A stretch of 13,219 bases of DNA from SG8-4 sp964598225. GTDB taxonomy: Bacteria > Planctomycetota > Phycisphaerae > Sedimentisphaerales > Anaerobacaceae. Made by a program: the position numbers and the translations under genes. This document shows positions 1-7,177 of the stretch, in pieces. The stretch covers positions 1 to 13,219 of the forward strand of contig CAZRBG010000104.1 of assembly GCA_964598225.1 (NCBI GenBank). Direction: 5' to 3'. The notes under the pieces were generated by a model. The model was not told the DNA's origin. It saw nothing but the letters and a program-made list of their open reading frames with translations, and did no database searches. Each line of letters starts with the position of its first letter. Within the stretch, counting starts at the first letter, position 1.

Positions 1-29
1 GGCCTGTTTTTCTATATTCTTATAGGGCC

Positions 30-1550
30 TTAACGCTTATGGAAGTGCCATTCGGATCTTCCGGTTATTTCAACTATTCGTCTCAGGTATTCGCCTGTAG
101 CCGCGGCGGTCTGCCCCTTTTGCATCCGCCACAGCCAGTTGCCTTTGCTCTTTGCCGGGCGGTTCATGCGGGCCCCGGCGGGCAATCCCAGCAAATCCTG
201 CATCGGAATGACGGCCACCTTTGCTACCGAGGCCATAGCCAGGCGTATAAGATCGCGAGACACGGACGCGGCCGTAACTTTGTGCCCGAGGTAGTCGGAC
301 AGTATCTTCTTCTGTTCCGGGGTCGCTTCTGTCTCGAACCACCCTCGCGTGGTATTGTTGTCGTGAGTGCCCGTGTAAACCAGGCAATTCTCGATGTGGT
401 TGTGCGGGTAGTGCGGATTACCGGCGCTGTCGGCGTTAAAGCTGAACTGCAGGACCCTCATGCCCGCCAGGCCGTATTTGGAGATGGTTTCTCTAACGTC
501 CGCCGTGATGTAGCCCAGGTCTTCGGCGAAAATGGCCGCTGAAGGAAATCGTCGATATAGGGCCGAGAAGAAGTCTTTCGTCGGAGCCTGCACCCATTTG
601 CCGTTTATCGCCGTTTTCTCTCCGGCCGGAACCTGCCAATAGGCGACCAAACCTCGGAAATGATCTATGCGAACAAGGTCAAACAATTTGAGATTATGCT
701 CGATACGCCGCAGCCACCAATCGTAGCCGGTGCTGTCCAGATGCTTCCAGTCATAGATCGGATTGCCCCAGAGTTGTCCCGTCTTGCTGAAGTAATCCGG
801 GGGAACGCCGGAAATATATTTCGGTTTCCTGGATCGATCCAACTGGAAAACCTTTTGATGGGCCCACACATCCGCGCTGTCGTAGGCGACGTAGATGGGC
901 AGATCGCCGATTATCGTTACTGCATTTGCCTCGCACTCGGCTTTCAGATTAAAATATTGTTTGAACCAGAGATATTGCAGAAACAGCTCCCGATCGATTT
1001 CTTCTCGCAGTTCTTTCTTAAGAGACGTCAACGCCCGCTTCTTTCTGTCCCTGATATCGTCGGGCCATTCGCACCAGGATCGGCCGCCGAAATGATTCTT
1101 AGCGGCAACAAATATGGCGAAATCTTCCAGCCAGAATTTATTTTGCTCCGCGAATCGATTGTAGCCGTCGAGCAAGGACAGGCTTTCGGAACCGGCAAAG
1201 GCTTTGTTGAACAGCTTGGATTTAGACGCCTGAACCCGTCGATAGTCCACCTTGCCGGCCGGGAAATCCGGTAAATCCCGCAAATCGCTTTTTTGCAGCA
1301 GACCATCGCGGTACATCAACTCGGGACTGATCAGCAAAGGATTAGCGGCGAACGCTGAAAAACAATTGTACGGCGAGTAGCCGGTTGCGGCGGTCGTATA
1401 ATTCAAAGGCAGGATCTGCCAGTAGTTTTGTTCGGCCCGTTTGAGAAAATCAACGAAAGAGTGGGCCGCCGGCCCGACGTCACCGATTCCATAATCTGTA
1501 GGGATCGAACTAATATGTAGAAGAACGCCGCTGGCTCTTTTTTTAAACAT
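30..1550 (-). CDS. malQ: 4-alpha-glucanotransferase (amylomaltase), GH77
   Basis: Transfers alpha-1,4-glucan segments between maltodextrins, releasing glucose, in the cytoplasm as part of glycogen/maltodextrin metabolism. The 506-aa protein is full length for the short bacterial GH77 type. It starts with the typical N-terminus (RASGVLLHISSI near residue 5, then the YGIGD stretch near 20). All three GH77 catalytic motifs are present: RIDHFRG around residue 294 with nucleophile Asp296, FAEDLG around 341 with acid/base Glu343, and GTHDNNTTRGWF around 394 with Asp397. The ATG at 1550 is preceded by a GAGGGG ribosome binding site (1560-1565) with a 9-nt spacer. It lies only 29 bp behind the GH57 gene on the same strand, so the two are almost certainly one transcript. 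No convincing terminator is visible in the 29 bases between its stop and the window edge. Confidence 0.97.
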   Translation of the reverse strand: MFKKRASGVLLHISSIPTDYGIGDVGPAAHSFVDFLKRAEQNYWQILPLNYTTAATGYSPYNCFSAFAANPLLISPELMYRDGLLQKSDLRDLPDFPAGKVDYRRVQASKSKLFNKAFAGSESLSLLDGYNRFAEQNKFWLEDFAIFVAAKNHFGGRSWCEWPDDIRDRKKRALTSLKKELREEIDRELFLQYLWFKQYFNLKAECEANAVTIIGDLPIYVAYDSADVWAHQKVFQLDRSRKPKYISGVPPDYFSKTGQLWGNPIYDWKHLDSTGYDWWLRRIEHNLKLFDLVRIDHFRGLVAYWQVPAGEKTAINGKWVQAPTKDFFSALYRRFPSAAIFAEDLGYITADVRETISKYGLAGMRVLQFSFNADSAGNPHYPHNHIENCLVYTGTHDNNTTRGWFETEATPEQKKILSDYLGHKVTAASVSRDLIRLAMASVAKVAVIPMQDLLGLPAGARMNRPAKSKGNWLWRMQKGQTAAATGEYLRRIVEITGRSEWHFHKR

Positions 1551-1579
1551 CTAATCTGTCCCCTCGATACTCAGCCTGA

Positions 1580-4009
1580 TCAGGGTATGACCAATCCTAA
1601 TTGATGCGCGAGGTTCTTAAAATCCTCTATCCATCTGGCAGCCGTTACGTCGCCGGATTGAGCTGTTTTCTCGACCTCTGGATATCTGGTTTTTGCCACG
1701 CCGAAAAAGATGTTCTGGGCGTTCTGAAGGTCGATATCCGATATGATCGTCTTAAGAATCTCAAGCGTCTTACCGATGATTTGTAAAAGATCGAGATTGT
1801 CCGGCGACTCTTGAAACTTATCCATGAGGTTGCTGATCTTGTGGCCGGCTACAAACCGAAGCCTCTCTTTGTCCAGATCGAGTGAGAGCCTGCGAGCGTC
1901 CGCGGCAAGATTCTGCAGTCGATTCAGGTCGATAGTCTCGGCTTGAACCTCGCGGCACAAATCCTCGCTCAGAATGAACTCCGCGGGAGTACCCAGAGCT
2001 TTGGGTAACGGCATGTGCATATTTCGGATAGTCAACATAAGCGCGTAGTTATGATCGTAGATATGACGGAATGAGCCTTCGATTTCTTCCCATGTATTCG
2101 CCAGCAACCTGTTGACAATCTCACGCTGCTGATCTTTGAACAGATGAGAAAGTGAATAATTTTTCTGGGCAAATTCTGTATTCATCAATTGCACCACTTC
2201 GTTGTTGTCGCCTTTGCTGAATGCTTCTGTGAGTTTCTGTTCAACCTGGTCAAAATCACCGTTGGATAGCTGCGAAGAAAGCGCCGCGAAAAGATTCTGA
2301 TCACCTAAATAAAGGACTACCGAGGCAAAGGATTGCTCTTCAAAAGTGATTTTTGAAGTTATGTCGAGTCTCTGGGTAATCAGAACCTGAACGCCCGCCT
2401 CAGATCTTTTGGAATCTTGCGGTTTCACCAAATAGCAGTAAATCTCTGCTTCTTCTTTGCCCTCTCCGTCAAATACCGAGCTGAGCGCATGATGGGCGCC
2501 AACCCTCTGGAGGTCTACTTGAGCCGGTTCTACATAAGCTTTGTACACCTCTTTTCCATTACCGGGTTCGACGCTTGTTGTCGGGATGCGCTCGAGCATA
2601 TTCTCAAATTCCGATCCCAGGTCTTTACCCTGTACTTCTCTGTATAATTGTACTGCACGGGCGGCGTATTTCAGTACCTGCACGGCTTCGATGCCCGAAA
2701 TCCTGTCGAAGAACCAGCCGCAGCTCGTGTACATGAGCATAGCGTTGCGCTGGCTCTCCAGTAGCTTGAGAAAAGTGATACGACTATTATCATCGAGTTC
2801 CCTTCCCGTCGTTTTGGAGATGAAATTTTCAACGTTGTCGGTACGCCTGTCGTTCACAACTTCGATGTACTCATTTCTTAGCCCCCATGGATCATCGCAA
2901 TACCCGGACATTTTCTTTTCGTATGTTTCGGATAATCTGTCCCTGAGCCAGTCCAGCGCTTCGCGAAGGGGCGCTCTCCACTGCTGCTTGCCGCAGTTTG
3001 CCTGGTCGGCGCAACAACCGCAGTTGCTCTTCCAGCGTTCGACGCCGTGCACACAGCTCCAGGAGCTGGGCTCATGTATCTCGGCTTCCTGGGTCGGCGG
3101 AAATTTTTCCAGGTATTCGCCATAGACGGTTATTTTGGCAAGATCGTTGGACTCCAGATGATGCAGGCAAAACGCCAAAGCCATATCTCCATGTCGATGA
3201 TGGTGTCCGAAAGACTCGCCGTCGGTGGCGGCATGAATCAACCTTGCTTCTTCGGTATCCTTCGGAAAGGAATCCAGCATCCTGGCGGCGAGATCCGCGC
3301 CGCTGTGCAGCAACCCGCCGTATGCTATATCGTGGGCGGTGGGGCCGTGATAGAAGAACAGGACGATTTGTTTACCGGAAGGCAGGTTACATACGTATGG
3401 GACGGTTGTATCCAGTTTGTTCTCATCTACGTTCTTCCATCTGCGCCCGCCTATTGCCCGGACTCTCCTGGCCTGCCGAGGCGCCAAAATTGTGAATTTG
3501 ATGCCGTGTTCGGCAAGAACCTCCAATGTAGATATATCGGCGGCCGTTTCGGGCAGCCACATACCTTCGGGCTCCCTTTCAAAACGTTGCTGAAAATCCT
3601 GAATCCCCCAAATAACCTGGGTGTGTTTGTCCCGATCGTTGGAGAGAGGCAGAATCATGTGGCCGTAAGCCTGTGCCATAGCCCCGCCGTGTCCTGAAAA
3701 TCGCTCGCGACTTTTCTTGTCCGCTTCAAGAATCTTCTCGTAGACATCCGGTGCGTGTGATTCAAGCCAATAGAGCAAGGTCGGGCCGAAGTTGAAGCTC
3801 ATATTGGCATAATTATTCACGATATCGATTATTTTTCTATCCTGTCCGAGTATTCTTGACGTTGCGTTTTGTCGGTAACACTCTTCCGTTATGCGGGCGT
3901 TCCAGTCGTGGTGTGGATAAGCCGAATCCTGCAATTCCACATCCTCGAGCCAGGGATTTTCGCGTGGCGGCTGGTAAAAATGGCCGTGTACACAAATATA
4001 TTTATCCAT
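1580..4009 (-). CDS. GH57 family alpha-glucan-active protein with DUF3536 C-terminus
   Basis: A predicted cytoplasmic 809-aa glycoside hydrolase family 57 protein of the DUF3536 type, probably acting on alpha-1,4-glucan; the exact reaction of this subgroup is not known to me. GH57 motifs are visible in order: HGHFYQPPRENPW at residues 8-20 (motif 1), GMWLPE at 149-154 with Glu154 in the usual nucleophile position, and ATDGESFGHHHRHGD at 261-275 with Asp263 in the acid/base position. A Cys-rich stretch follows at 316-339 (SWSC, then C330, C332, C333, C339). The remaining half, roughly 430-809, is mostly helical and corresponds to DUF3536. There is no signal peptide. The ATG at 4009 has only a weak AAGG-type ribosome binding site, but motif 1 begins seven residues after it, so a later start is not possible. 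It is the first gene of the operon with malQ, which supports a storage-glucan role. Confidence 0.93.
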   Translation of the reverse strand: MDKYICVHGHFYQPPRENPWLEDVELQDSAYPHHDWNARITEECYRQNATSRILGQDRKIIDIVNNYANMSFNFGPTLLYWLESHAPDVYEKILEADKKSRERFSGHGGAMAQAYGHMILPLSNDRDKHTQVIWGIQDFQQRFEREPEGMWLPETAADISTLEVLAEHGIKFTILAPRQARRVRAIGGRRWKNVDENKLDTTVPYVCNLPSGKQIVLFFYHGPTAHDIAYGGLLHSGADLAARMLDSFPKDTEEARLIHAATDGESFGHHHRHGDMALAFCLHHLESNDLAKITVYGEYLEKFPPTQEAEIHEPSSWSCVHGVERWKSNCGCCADQANCGKQQWRAPLREALDWLRDRLSETYEKKMSGYCDDPWGLRNEYIEVVNDRRTDNVENFISKTTGRELDDNSRITFLKLLESQRNAMLMYTSCGWFFDRISGIEAVQVLKYAARAVQLYREVQGKDLGSEFENMLERIPTTSVEPGNGKEVYKAYVEPAQVDLQRVGAHHALSSVFDGEGKEEAEIYCYLVKPQDSKRSEAGVQVLITQRLDITSKITFEEQSFASVVLYLGDQNLFAALSSQLSNGDFDQVEQKLTEAFSKGDNNEVVQLMNTEFAQKNYSLSHLFKDQQREIVNRLLANTWEEIEGSFRHIYDHNYALMLTIRNMHMPLPKALGTPAEFILSEDLCREVQAETIDLNRLQNLAADARRLSLDLDKERLRFVAGHKISNLMDKFQESPDNLDLLQIIGKTLEILKTIISDIDLQNAQNIFFGVAKTRYPEVEKTAQSGDVTAARWIEDFKNLAHQLGLVIP

Positions 4010-4046
4010 CTTAAAAACCTTATAACTTTGTCATCCGAGCAACTTA

Positions 4047-4076
4047 CCTGTCTCCCTATGGGATACCGGAGGCAGG
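4047..4076 (-). other. Hairpin candidate in the GH57-malQ leader
   Basis: CCTGTCTCC at 4047-4055 faces GGAGGCAGG at 4068-4076, giving a 9-bp stem with one mismatch on the plus strand that becomes a G-U pair in the other orientation, around a 12-nt loop. It ends about 38 nt upstream of the GH57 start codon, so it would lie in the 5' leader of the minus-strand operon. There is no U-tract, so it is not a standard terminator. A regulatory role is conjecture. Confidence 0.3.
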
Positions 4077-4149
4077 ATAACGGTAACTGTTCCACGGGCT
4101 GTCATACATTGCCCAGAATCTATAAAAGGGTTAGTTCTCGTAATACCTG

Positions 4150-4344
4150 CTAAATTTTGCAGTATGTTACAGAGGCGCTGGAAGTCGTGTCAATAGAAAC
4201 TCTCATAACATCTCGGCGAAGTTCCAAAGGATAATTTTTCCCGATGGGCTGCTCTCCCAAATCTTCGGCCAATGCTATGTTCCCCAGCATTCTATGCTCC
4301 CGTCCTGGTTGACGATTTAGACGCAACTTTCCCAATAATACCAC
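4150..4344 (-). CDS. Possible small protein of 64 aa, unrecognised
   Basis: An open frame of 64 codons starts at GTG 4344 and stops at TAG 4150, 140 bp upstream of the GH57 gene on the same strand. In favour of it being real is a near-consensus ribosome binding site, AAAGGAAG, whose end lies 6 nt from the GTG. Against it are the rare start codon, a composition rich in Arg and Leu without a recognisable domain, no membrane segment, and no clear promoter. I do not recognise the product. It may also be a remnant of a longer decayed gene or a chance frame in an intergenic region. Confidence 0.22.
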   Translation of the reverse strand: MVLLGKLRLNRQPGREHRMLGNIALAEDLGEQPIGKNYPLELRRDVMRVSIDTTSSASVTYCKI

Positions 4345-4356
4345 GAATAACTTCCT

Positions 4357-4384
4357 TTGAATAGCCGTATTACGGCGTTATAAT
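4357..4384 (+). promoter_or_regulatory. Sigma70-like promoter with an embedded dyad, for the beta-helix gene
   Basis: TTGAAT at 4357-4362 (4/6 match to the -35 consensus) is followed after 16 bp by a perfect TATAAT at 4379-4384. A transcript would begin near 4391 and carry a leader of about 158 nt before the GTG at 4549. The 16-bp spacer contains a perfect inverted repeat, GCCGTA-T-TACGGC at 4364-4376, which is placed where a repressor or MerR-type activator could act. The promoter call rests on sequence match and position alone. Confidence 0.5.
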
Positions 4385-4419
4385 CTCTTGCATATTGTTG
4401 AAATGGTTTGTGTAGGCCT

Positions 4420-4498
4420 GTAGGGTGGGATTTGCCCCACCATCAGTATTTCGGTGGGGCAACCCATTCGACTTCGCTCAGGGCGGGTCCCACCCTAC
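4420..4498. repeat. Nested inverted repeat (REP-like intergenic element)
   Basis: The outer arms are GTAGGGTGGGA at 4420-4430 and its exact reverse complement at 4488-4498 (11 bp). Inside is a second perfect hairpin, TTGCCCCACC at 4432-4441 with GGTGGGGCAA at 4453-4462 (10 bp, 11-nt loop). The remaining interior, about 4463-4483, holds TTCGACTTCGCTCAGGG flanked by CCC and GGG. In RNA this would form a cloverleaf-like junction. The inner TTCGACTTCGCTCAGG string resembles a motif I recall as dispersed between genes in many environmental bacterial genomes; that is memory, not a search result. The element lies between the predicted promoter and the start codon of the beta-helix gene. Confidence 0.75.
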
Positions 4499-4538
4499 GC
4501 TCCTTTCATTTCAGAAAGTTTTCGGTGGTGATTTTCCT

Positions 4539-4543
4539 GGAGG
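4539..4543 (+). promoter_or_regulatory. Ribosome binding site that sets the GTG start of the beta-helix gene
   Basis: GGAGG at 4539-4543 stands 5 nt before GTG 4549. The frame is open upstream to a TTG at 4408, but that extension would translate the nested repeat at 4420-4498, has no ribosome binding site, and would bury the signal peptide. The GTG therefore is the likely start. Confidence 0.75.
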
Positions 4544-4548
4544 CATTC

Positions 4549-6966
4549 GTGGCTAAGCGTAATACGAATAAAAATACCATTGAATTCAAGGCGCTGGTCT
4601 TGACGGGTACGATTATCTTGGCTTTTGCGGCCCAGAATACGAGGACTCGGGCACAGAAGCTCCCGGTGCTCCCGACTCAACGCGCCTCGAACCCCGTTGT
4701 TATCCGCTACGCTGATACTCAGTTGCTAAGTTCACTCTCGAGCCTGAAAGAAGGACAACTGGTCGAGACGGCGGGCTTCTACGCGCCGGGAGACGGCGGC
4801 GAAGCCTTATACCGTATCGAGAAGCTCTCCGAAAGGAGTACCCGGGACGACGACCAACTGCGACCCAACGGAGCGGACGTAATTGCTCTGAACAATGGAC
4901 TGGCTGCCGTCTTGCTGGAAAGCGAAGCGGTGAATTATAAAATGTTCGGCGCGGTCGGAGATGGTGACAACGATGACGGTGCTCAGATCAAACTGGCCCA
5001 TGAATACGCGAACAGGCACCGGATCCCGGTGGTCAATCTCAGCGGCGAGTTCTGGATTAAACGGACCAACAACATTGAGATCAAGGCCAACGTTCATTGG
5101 GGAAATACCACTTTTCACATCGACGAGAAGTTCAACAGCAAACGGTTTCCCCGTTTTGTCGTTCTCAATGATGAGCCGACGAAGACCCTCGAACTCGATG
5201 AAAAAACGAAAGGCATCTTGCTTGACAAGATCCGGCCCGGCGTTCAGATCATCAATGAGCTGGCGCCTTATGCAAATCACCTGGTCACAGTCGTGGACGC
5301 GAATGACCGCATCGGGATTCGGGCGGGCAACTACTCCAAACGCGGATGGGCTAGGGAAGAGCTGTTCTACGTGGAAGAAGAGGGACGCATTATCGGCGAC
5401 ATTGCCTGGGAGTTCGAGGACTTCACTTCGATAAAAGCCATCCCCTGCAATAACGTATACCTGGTCATCGAAGGGGGAAGATTCTATTTTTCAGGCGACA
5501 CACCGGCCGGGGACTCCAAAGGCTATCACCATCATGGGATTGCAATACAGCGCAGCCGCACAATTGTTCGTGAACAGTGGATGGGGCTGGAAAAAGGTAG
5601 GCGAGATGTTTCCATGGAGCCGCGCCGTGGATTCTACGTGTTGAGCGGCGTCTATGACGTCACACTGGAGAACATTCGAGCCATGCCCTGGGAGAAAAAC
5701 CGCCGCGACCGTTCCAAAGTCGTAGCTCACGGCACGTATGGAATAGGCGGCGCCCGCATGCTGAACTGCACTTTTCGCAACCTGACGGCCGAGGGCGGCT
5801 GGGTGGCCTGGGGCGTGTTCGGCACAAATCTCAACAAAAATTTCAGGCTCGAGAACTGCCGGCTCAACCGCATTGACGTCCATTTCCACTGTTGGGACTT
5901 GTACATCAACGATTGCGCCATCGGCTTCAAAGGCATCTCCGTTACCGGCGGCGGCGACCTCTTCGTGAATGATACAACGCGCCACGGCAACAGTTTCATC
6001 AACTTTCGTCGTGACTACGGGGCCAAGTGGGACGGCCGCATCCGGCTCAGAGGGTGCACGCTAAGGCCGACCAGTAACGGCACGGTTTCGGTCCTGAGCC
6101 ATCGTATGGCCGACTTTGACTATCAGTATCCCATCGGTTTTGCCCGCAGTGTTACGATCGATGATATGGTTATCGACTATAGCGCAGCGCCAGAATCTAC
6201 AGCCCCGTGCTGGCTGATGAACGTCGTGCCCTTTTCCCAAACAAAGACAGGCACGCGCCTGTTCTTTCCCAATCACATCGAATTCAGTGATGTCAGGGTT
6301 GAGGGGCGCGAGCAGGGCGTCCGGCTCCTTCGCATTCCCAATCCGCATCACTACGATCTGCGGCGGCAGGGCGGTTACGAAGGCGGTAGATTAGAGGCGA
6401 ACTCCACGCTGGTCGTCGATGACGTGCAGCTCGAAAAGATGGTGCCGCAGCAGCCTCGTGACAGCGAAAATGTTCATCTGCTTATTGGCGGACAGGAAAG
6501 GGCTGCTTATGACGATCAGAAGTCCCTTTTTCCGGAGATCCGTTTCATCGATTGCGATGGGGTCAGCGTCTATTTGGGCAGGAACTGCATCGCCGGGGCG
6601 TTTTTCGACAGGTGCTCCATAAACACCGTTACTGCACCGGGATTGCAAGGCGAGCTGGTGTTCCGCGACTGCCGATTACAACCCAACGTGAGGGAGATAA
6701 AGAGCGACCTCTACACACTCGGCAGCACATTAGGCACGAGATTCACTAACTGCACAGTTCACGCTCCCGTCGTTGGCGGAAGAATAATGCCTGAACTGAT
6801 AAATCGCACTGGTTTTGTAAAGATCAATGAATCGGTCAAGTATTATCATCTCAACACCGCACTGGGCAGCCGGGTCCTTGACTACTACCGACGGCAGGGC
6901 AGTGAATTTAATCCGGATTTTGTCGCAATGCTGAAGCATCACCACGGGATGGAAGATAGAAGATAG
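4549..6966 (+). CDS. Exported right-handed beta-helix protein (pectate-lyase-3 / tailspike-like)
   Basis: An 805-aa protein starting at GTG 4549. A basic N-terminus and a hydrophobic core (residues about 14-28) indicate export through a signal peptide. Residues about 60-128 form a small module with the pattern SLKEGQLVETAGFYAPGDGG followed by DVIALNNGLAAVLL. Next comes KMFGAVGDGDNDDGAQI at about 131-147, the entry signature of pectate-lyase-3 type parallel beta-helices, where the family has FGAkGDGxxDD. The rest carries repeated short strands with Asn, Gly and Cys turns, as in a long beta-helix. Such proteins bind or cleave polysaccharides; I cannot assign a substrate or catalytic residues. 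The front module plus FGAxGDG order is also common in phage tailspikes. No phage genes are nearby, so I read it as a cell-envelope or secreted protein. Its last codons and TAG stop lie inside the palindromic repeat at 6951-7027. Confidence 0.85.
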   Translation: MAKRNTNKNTIEFKALVLTGTIILAFAAQNTRTRAQKLPVLPTQRASNPVVIRYADTQLLSSLSSLKEGQLVETAGFYAPGDGGEALYRIEKLSERSTRDDDQLRPNGADVIALNNGLAAVLLESEAVNYKMFGAVGDGDNDDGAQIKLAHEYANRHRIPVVNLSGEFWIKRTNNIEIKANVHWGNTTFHIDEKFNSKRFPRFVVLNDEPTKTLELDEKTKGILLDKIRPGVQIINELAPYANHLVTVVDANDRIGIRAGNYSKRGWAREELFYVEEEGRIIGDIAWEFEDFTSIKAIPCNNVYLVIEGGRFYFSGDTPAGDSKGYHHHGIAIQRSRTIVREQWMGLEKGRRDVSMEPRRGFYVLSGVYDVTLENIRAMPWEKNRRDRSKVVAHGTYGIGGARMLNCTFRNLTAEGGWVAWGVFGTNLNKNFRLENCRLNRIDVHFHCWDLYINDCAIGFKGISVTGGGDLFVNDTTRHGNSFINFRRDYGAKWDGRIRLRGCTLRPTSNGTVSVLSHRMADFDYQYPIGFARSVTIDDMVIDYSAAPESTAPCWLMNVVPFSQTKTGTRLFFPNHIEFSDVRVEGREQGVRLLRIPNPHHYDLRRQGGYEGGRLEANSTLVVDDVQLEKMVPQQPRDSENVHLLIGGQERAAYDDQKSLFPEIRFIDCDGVSVYLGRNCIAGAFFDRCSINTVTAPGLQGELVFRDCRLQPNVREIKSDLYTLGSTLGTRFTNCTVHAPVVGGRIMPELINRTGFVKINESVKYYHLNTALGSRVLDYYRRQGSEFNPDFVAMLKHHHGMEDRR

Positions 6967-7027
6967 GAAGATAAGAAGTTTGGAAGATGAGGTTTCCTGT
7001 CTTCCTATCTTCTTATCTTCTTTCTTC
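6951..7027. repeat. Long purine/pyrimidine palindromic repeat at the 3' end of the beta-helix gene
   Basis: A GGAAGATA-type tandem purine tract (6951-6992) is followed by its pyrimidine mirror (6996-7027). The best fold has GAAGATAAGAAG at 6967-6978 paired with 7009-7020 (12 perfect bp), a 3x3 internal loop, GGAAGA at 6982-6987 with TCTTCC at 7000-7005, then AGG/CCT around a TTT loop. An alternative pairing joins 6952-6970 with 7001-7020 through one bulged base. The TAG stop of the beta-helix gene (6964-6966) is inside the left arm. In RNA this could protect the 3' end or help end transcription; the following TTTCTTC is not a clean U-tract. Confidence 0.8.
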
Positions 7028-7077
7028 GCGCGCAATAGGCCCAAACCATCTATAGGGATACCGATTCAGATTCTCGC

Positions 7078-7107
7078 TTGTCTTAGGTGTTGCCGTGGGG
7101 GTATAAT
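7078..7107 (+). promoter_or_regulatory. Sigma70-like promoter for the methyltransferase-propeller gene
   Basis: TTGTCT at 7078-7083 (4/6 to the -35 consensus) and a perfect TATAAT at 7102-7107 are separated by 18 bp. Transcription would start near 7114, giving a leader of about 64 nt before the ATG at 7178. It lies after the palindromic repeat that ends the previous gene, so this gene is probably transcribed independently of the beta-helix gene. Confidence 0.5.
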
Positions 7108-7177
7108 TGCTCGGAACAATGAAAAGATCAAAATCCAATCTGGCAGCCCCTAAGAGAACCCGTAGGGAGAAATTATC

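Larger units (their letters stand above)
4010..4548. other. Divergent intergenic region between the GH57-malQ operon and the beta-helix gene
   Basis: This 539-bp stretch must contain the promoters of both divergent units. On the plus strand a promoter, a dyad and a nested inverted repeat are recognisable and are listed separately. On the minus strand I found no convincing -35/-10 pair for the GH57 operon; a TATAGA-like hexamer (4/6) near 4120 has no good partner at 16-18 bp. The middle (about 4150-4344) is open on the minus strand and is listed as a doubtful small ORF. I see no tRNA and no riboswitch that I recognise. Confidence 0.7.

Noticed and set aside
1..29. CTATA-TTCT-TATAG hairpin (12-25) after malQ as a terminator.
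   Set aside because: The stem is only five A/T-rich base pairs and no U-tract follows in the malQ direction.
660..1274. A 204-codon open frame on the plus strand inside malQ.
   Set aside because: It is antisense to a gene with all GH77 catalytic motifs in place, and its translation has no recognisable domain.
2541..3697. Overlapping plus-strand open frames of 165-216 codons inside the GH57 gene.
   Set aside because: They overlap one another in different frames and are antisense to a well-supported protein.
4408..4548. Upstream extension of the beta-helix gene to TTG 4408.
   Set aside because: The extension would encode the palindromic repeat, starts with a rare codon without a ribosome binding site, and would move the signal peptide to residue 60.
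4549..7027. Prophage or phage-remnant reading, prompted by the tailspike-like beta-helix.
   Set aside because: There are no other phage genes, no integrase and no attachment-site repeats, and the protein has its own signal peptide.
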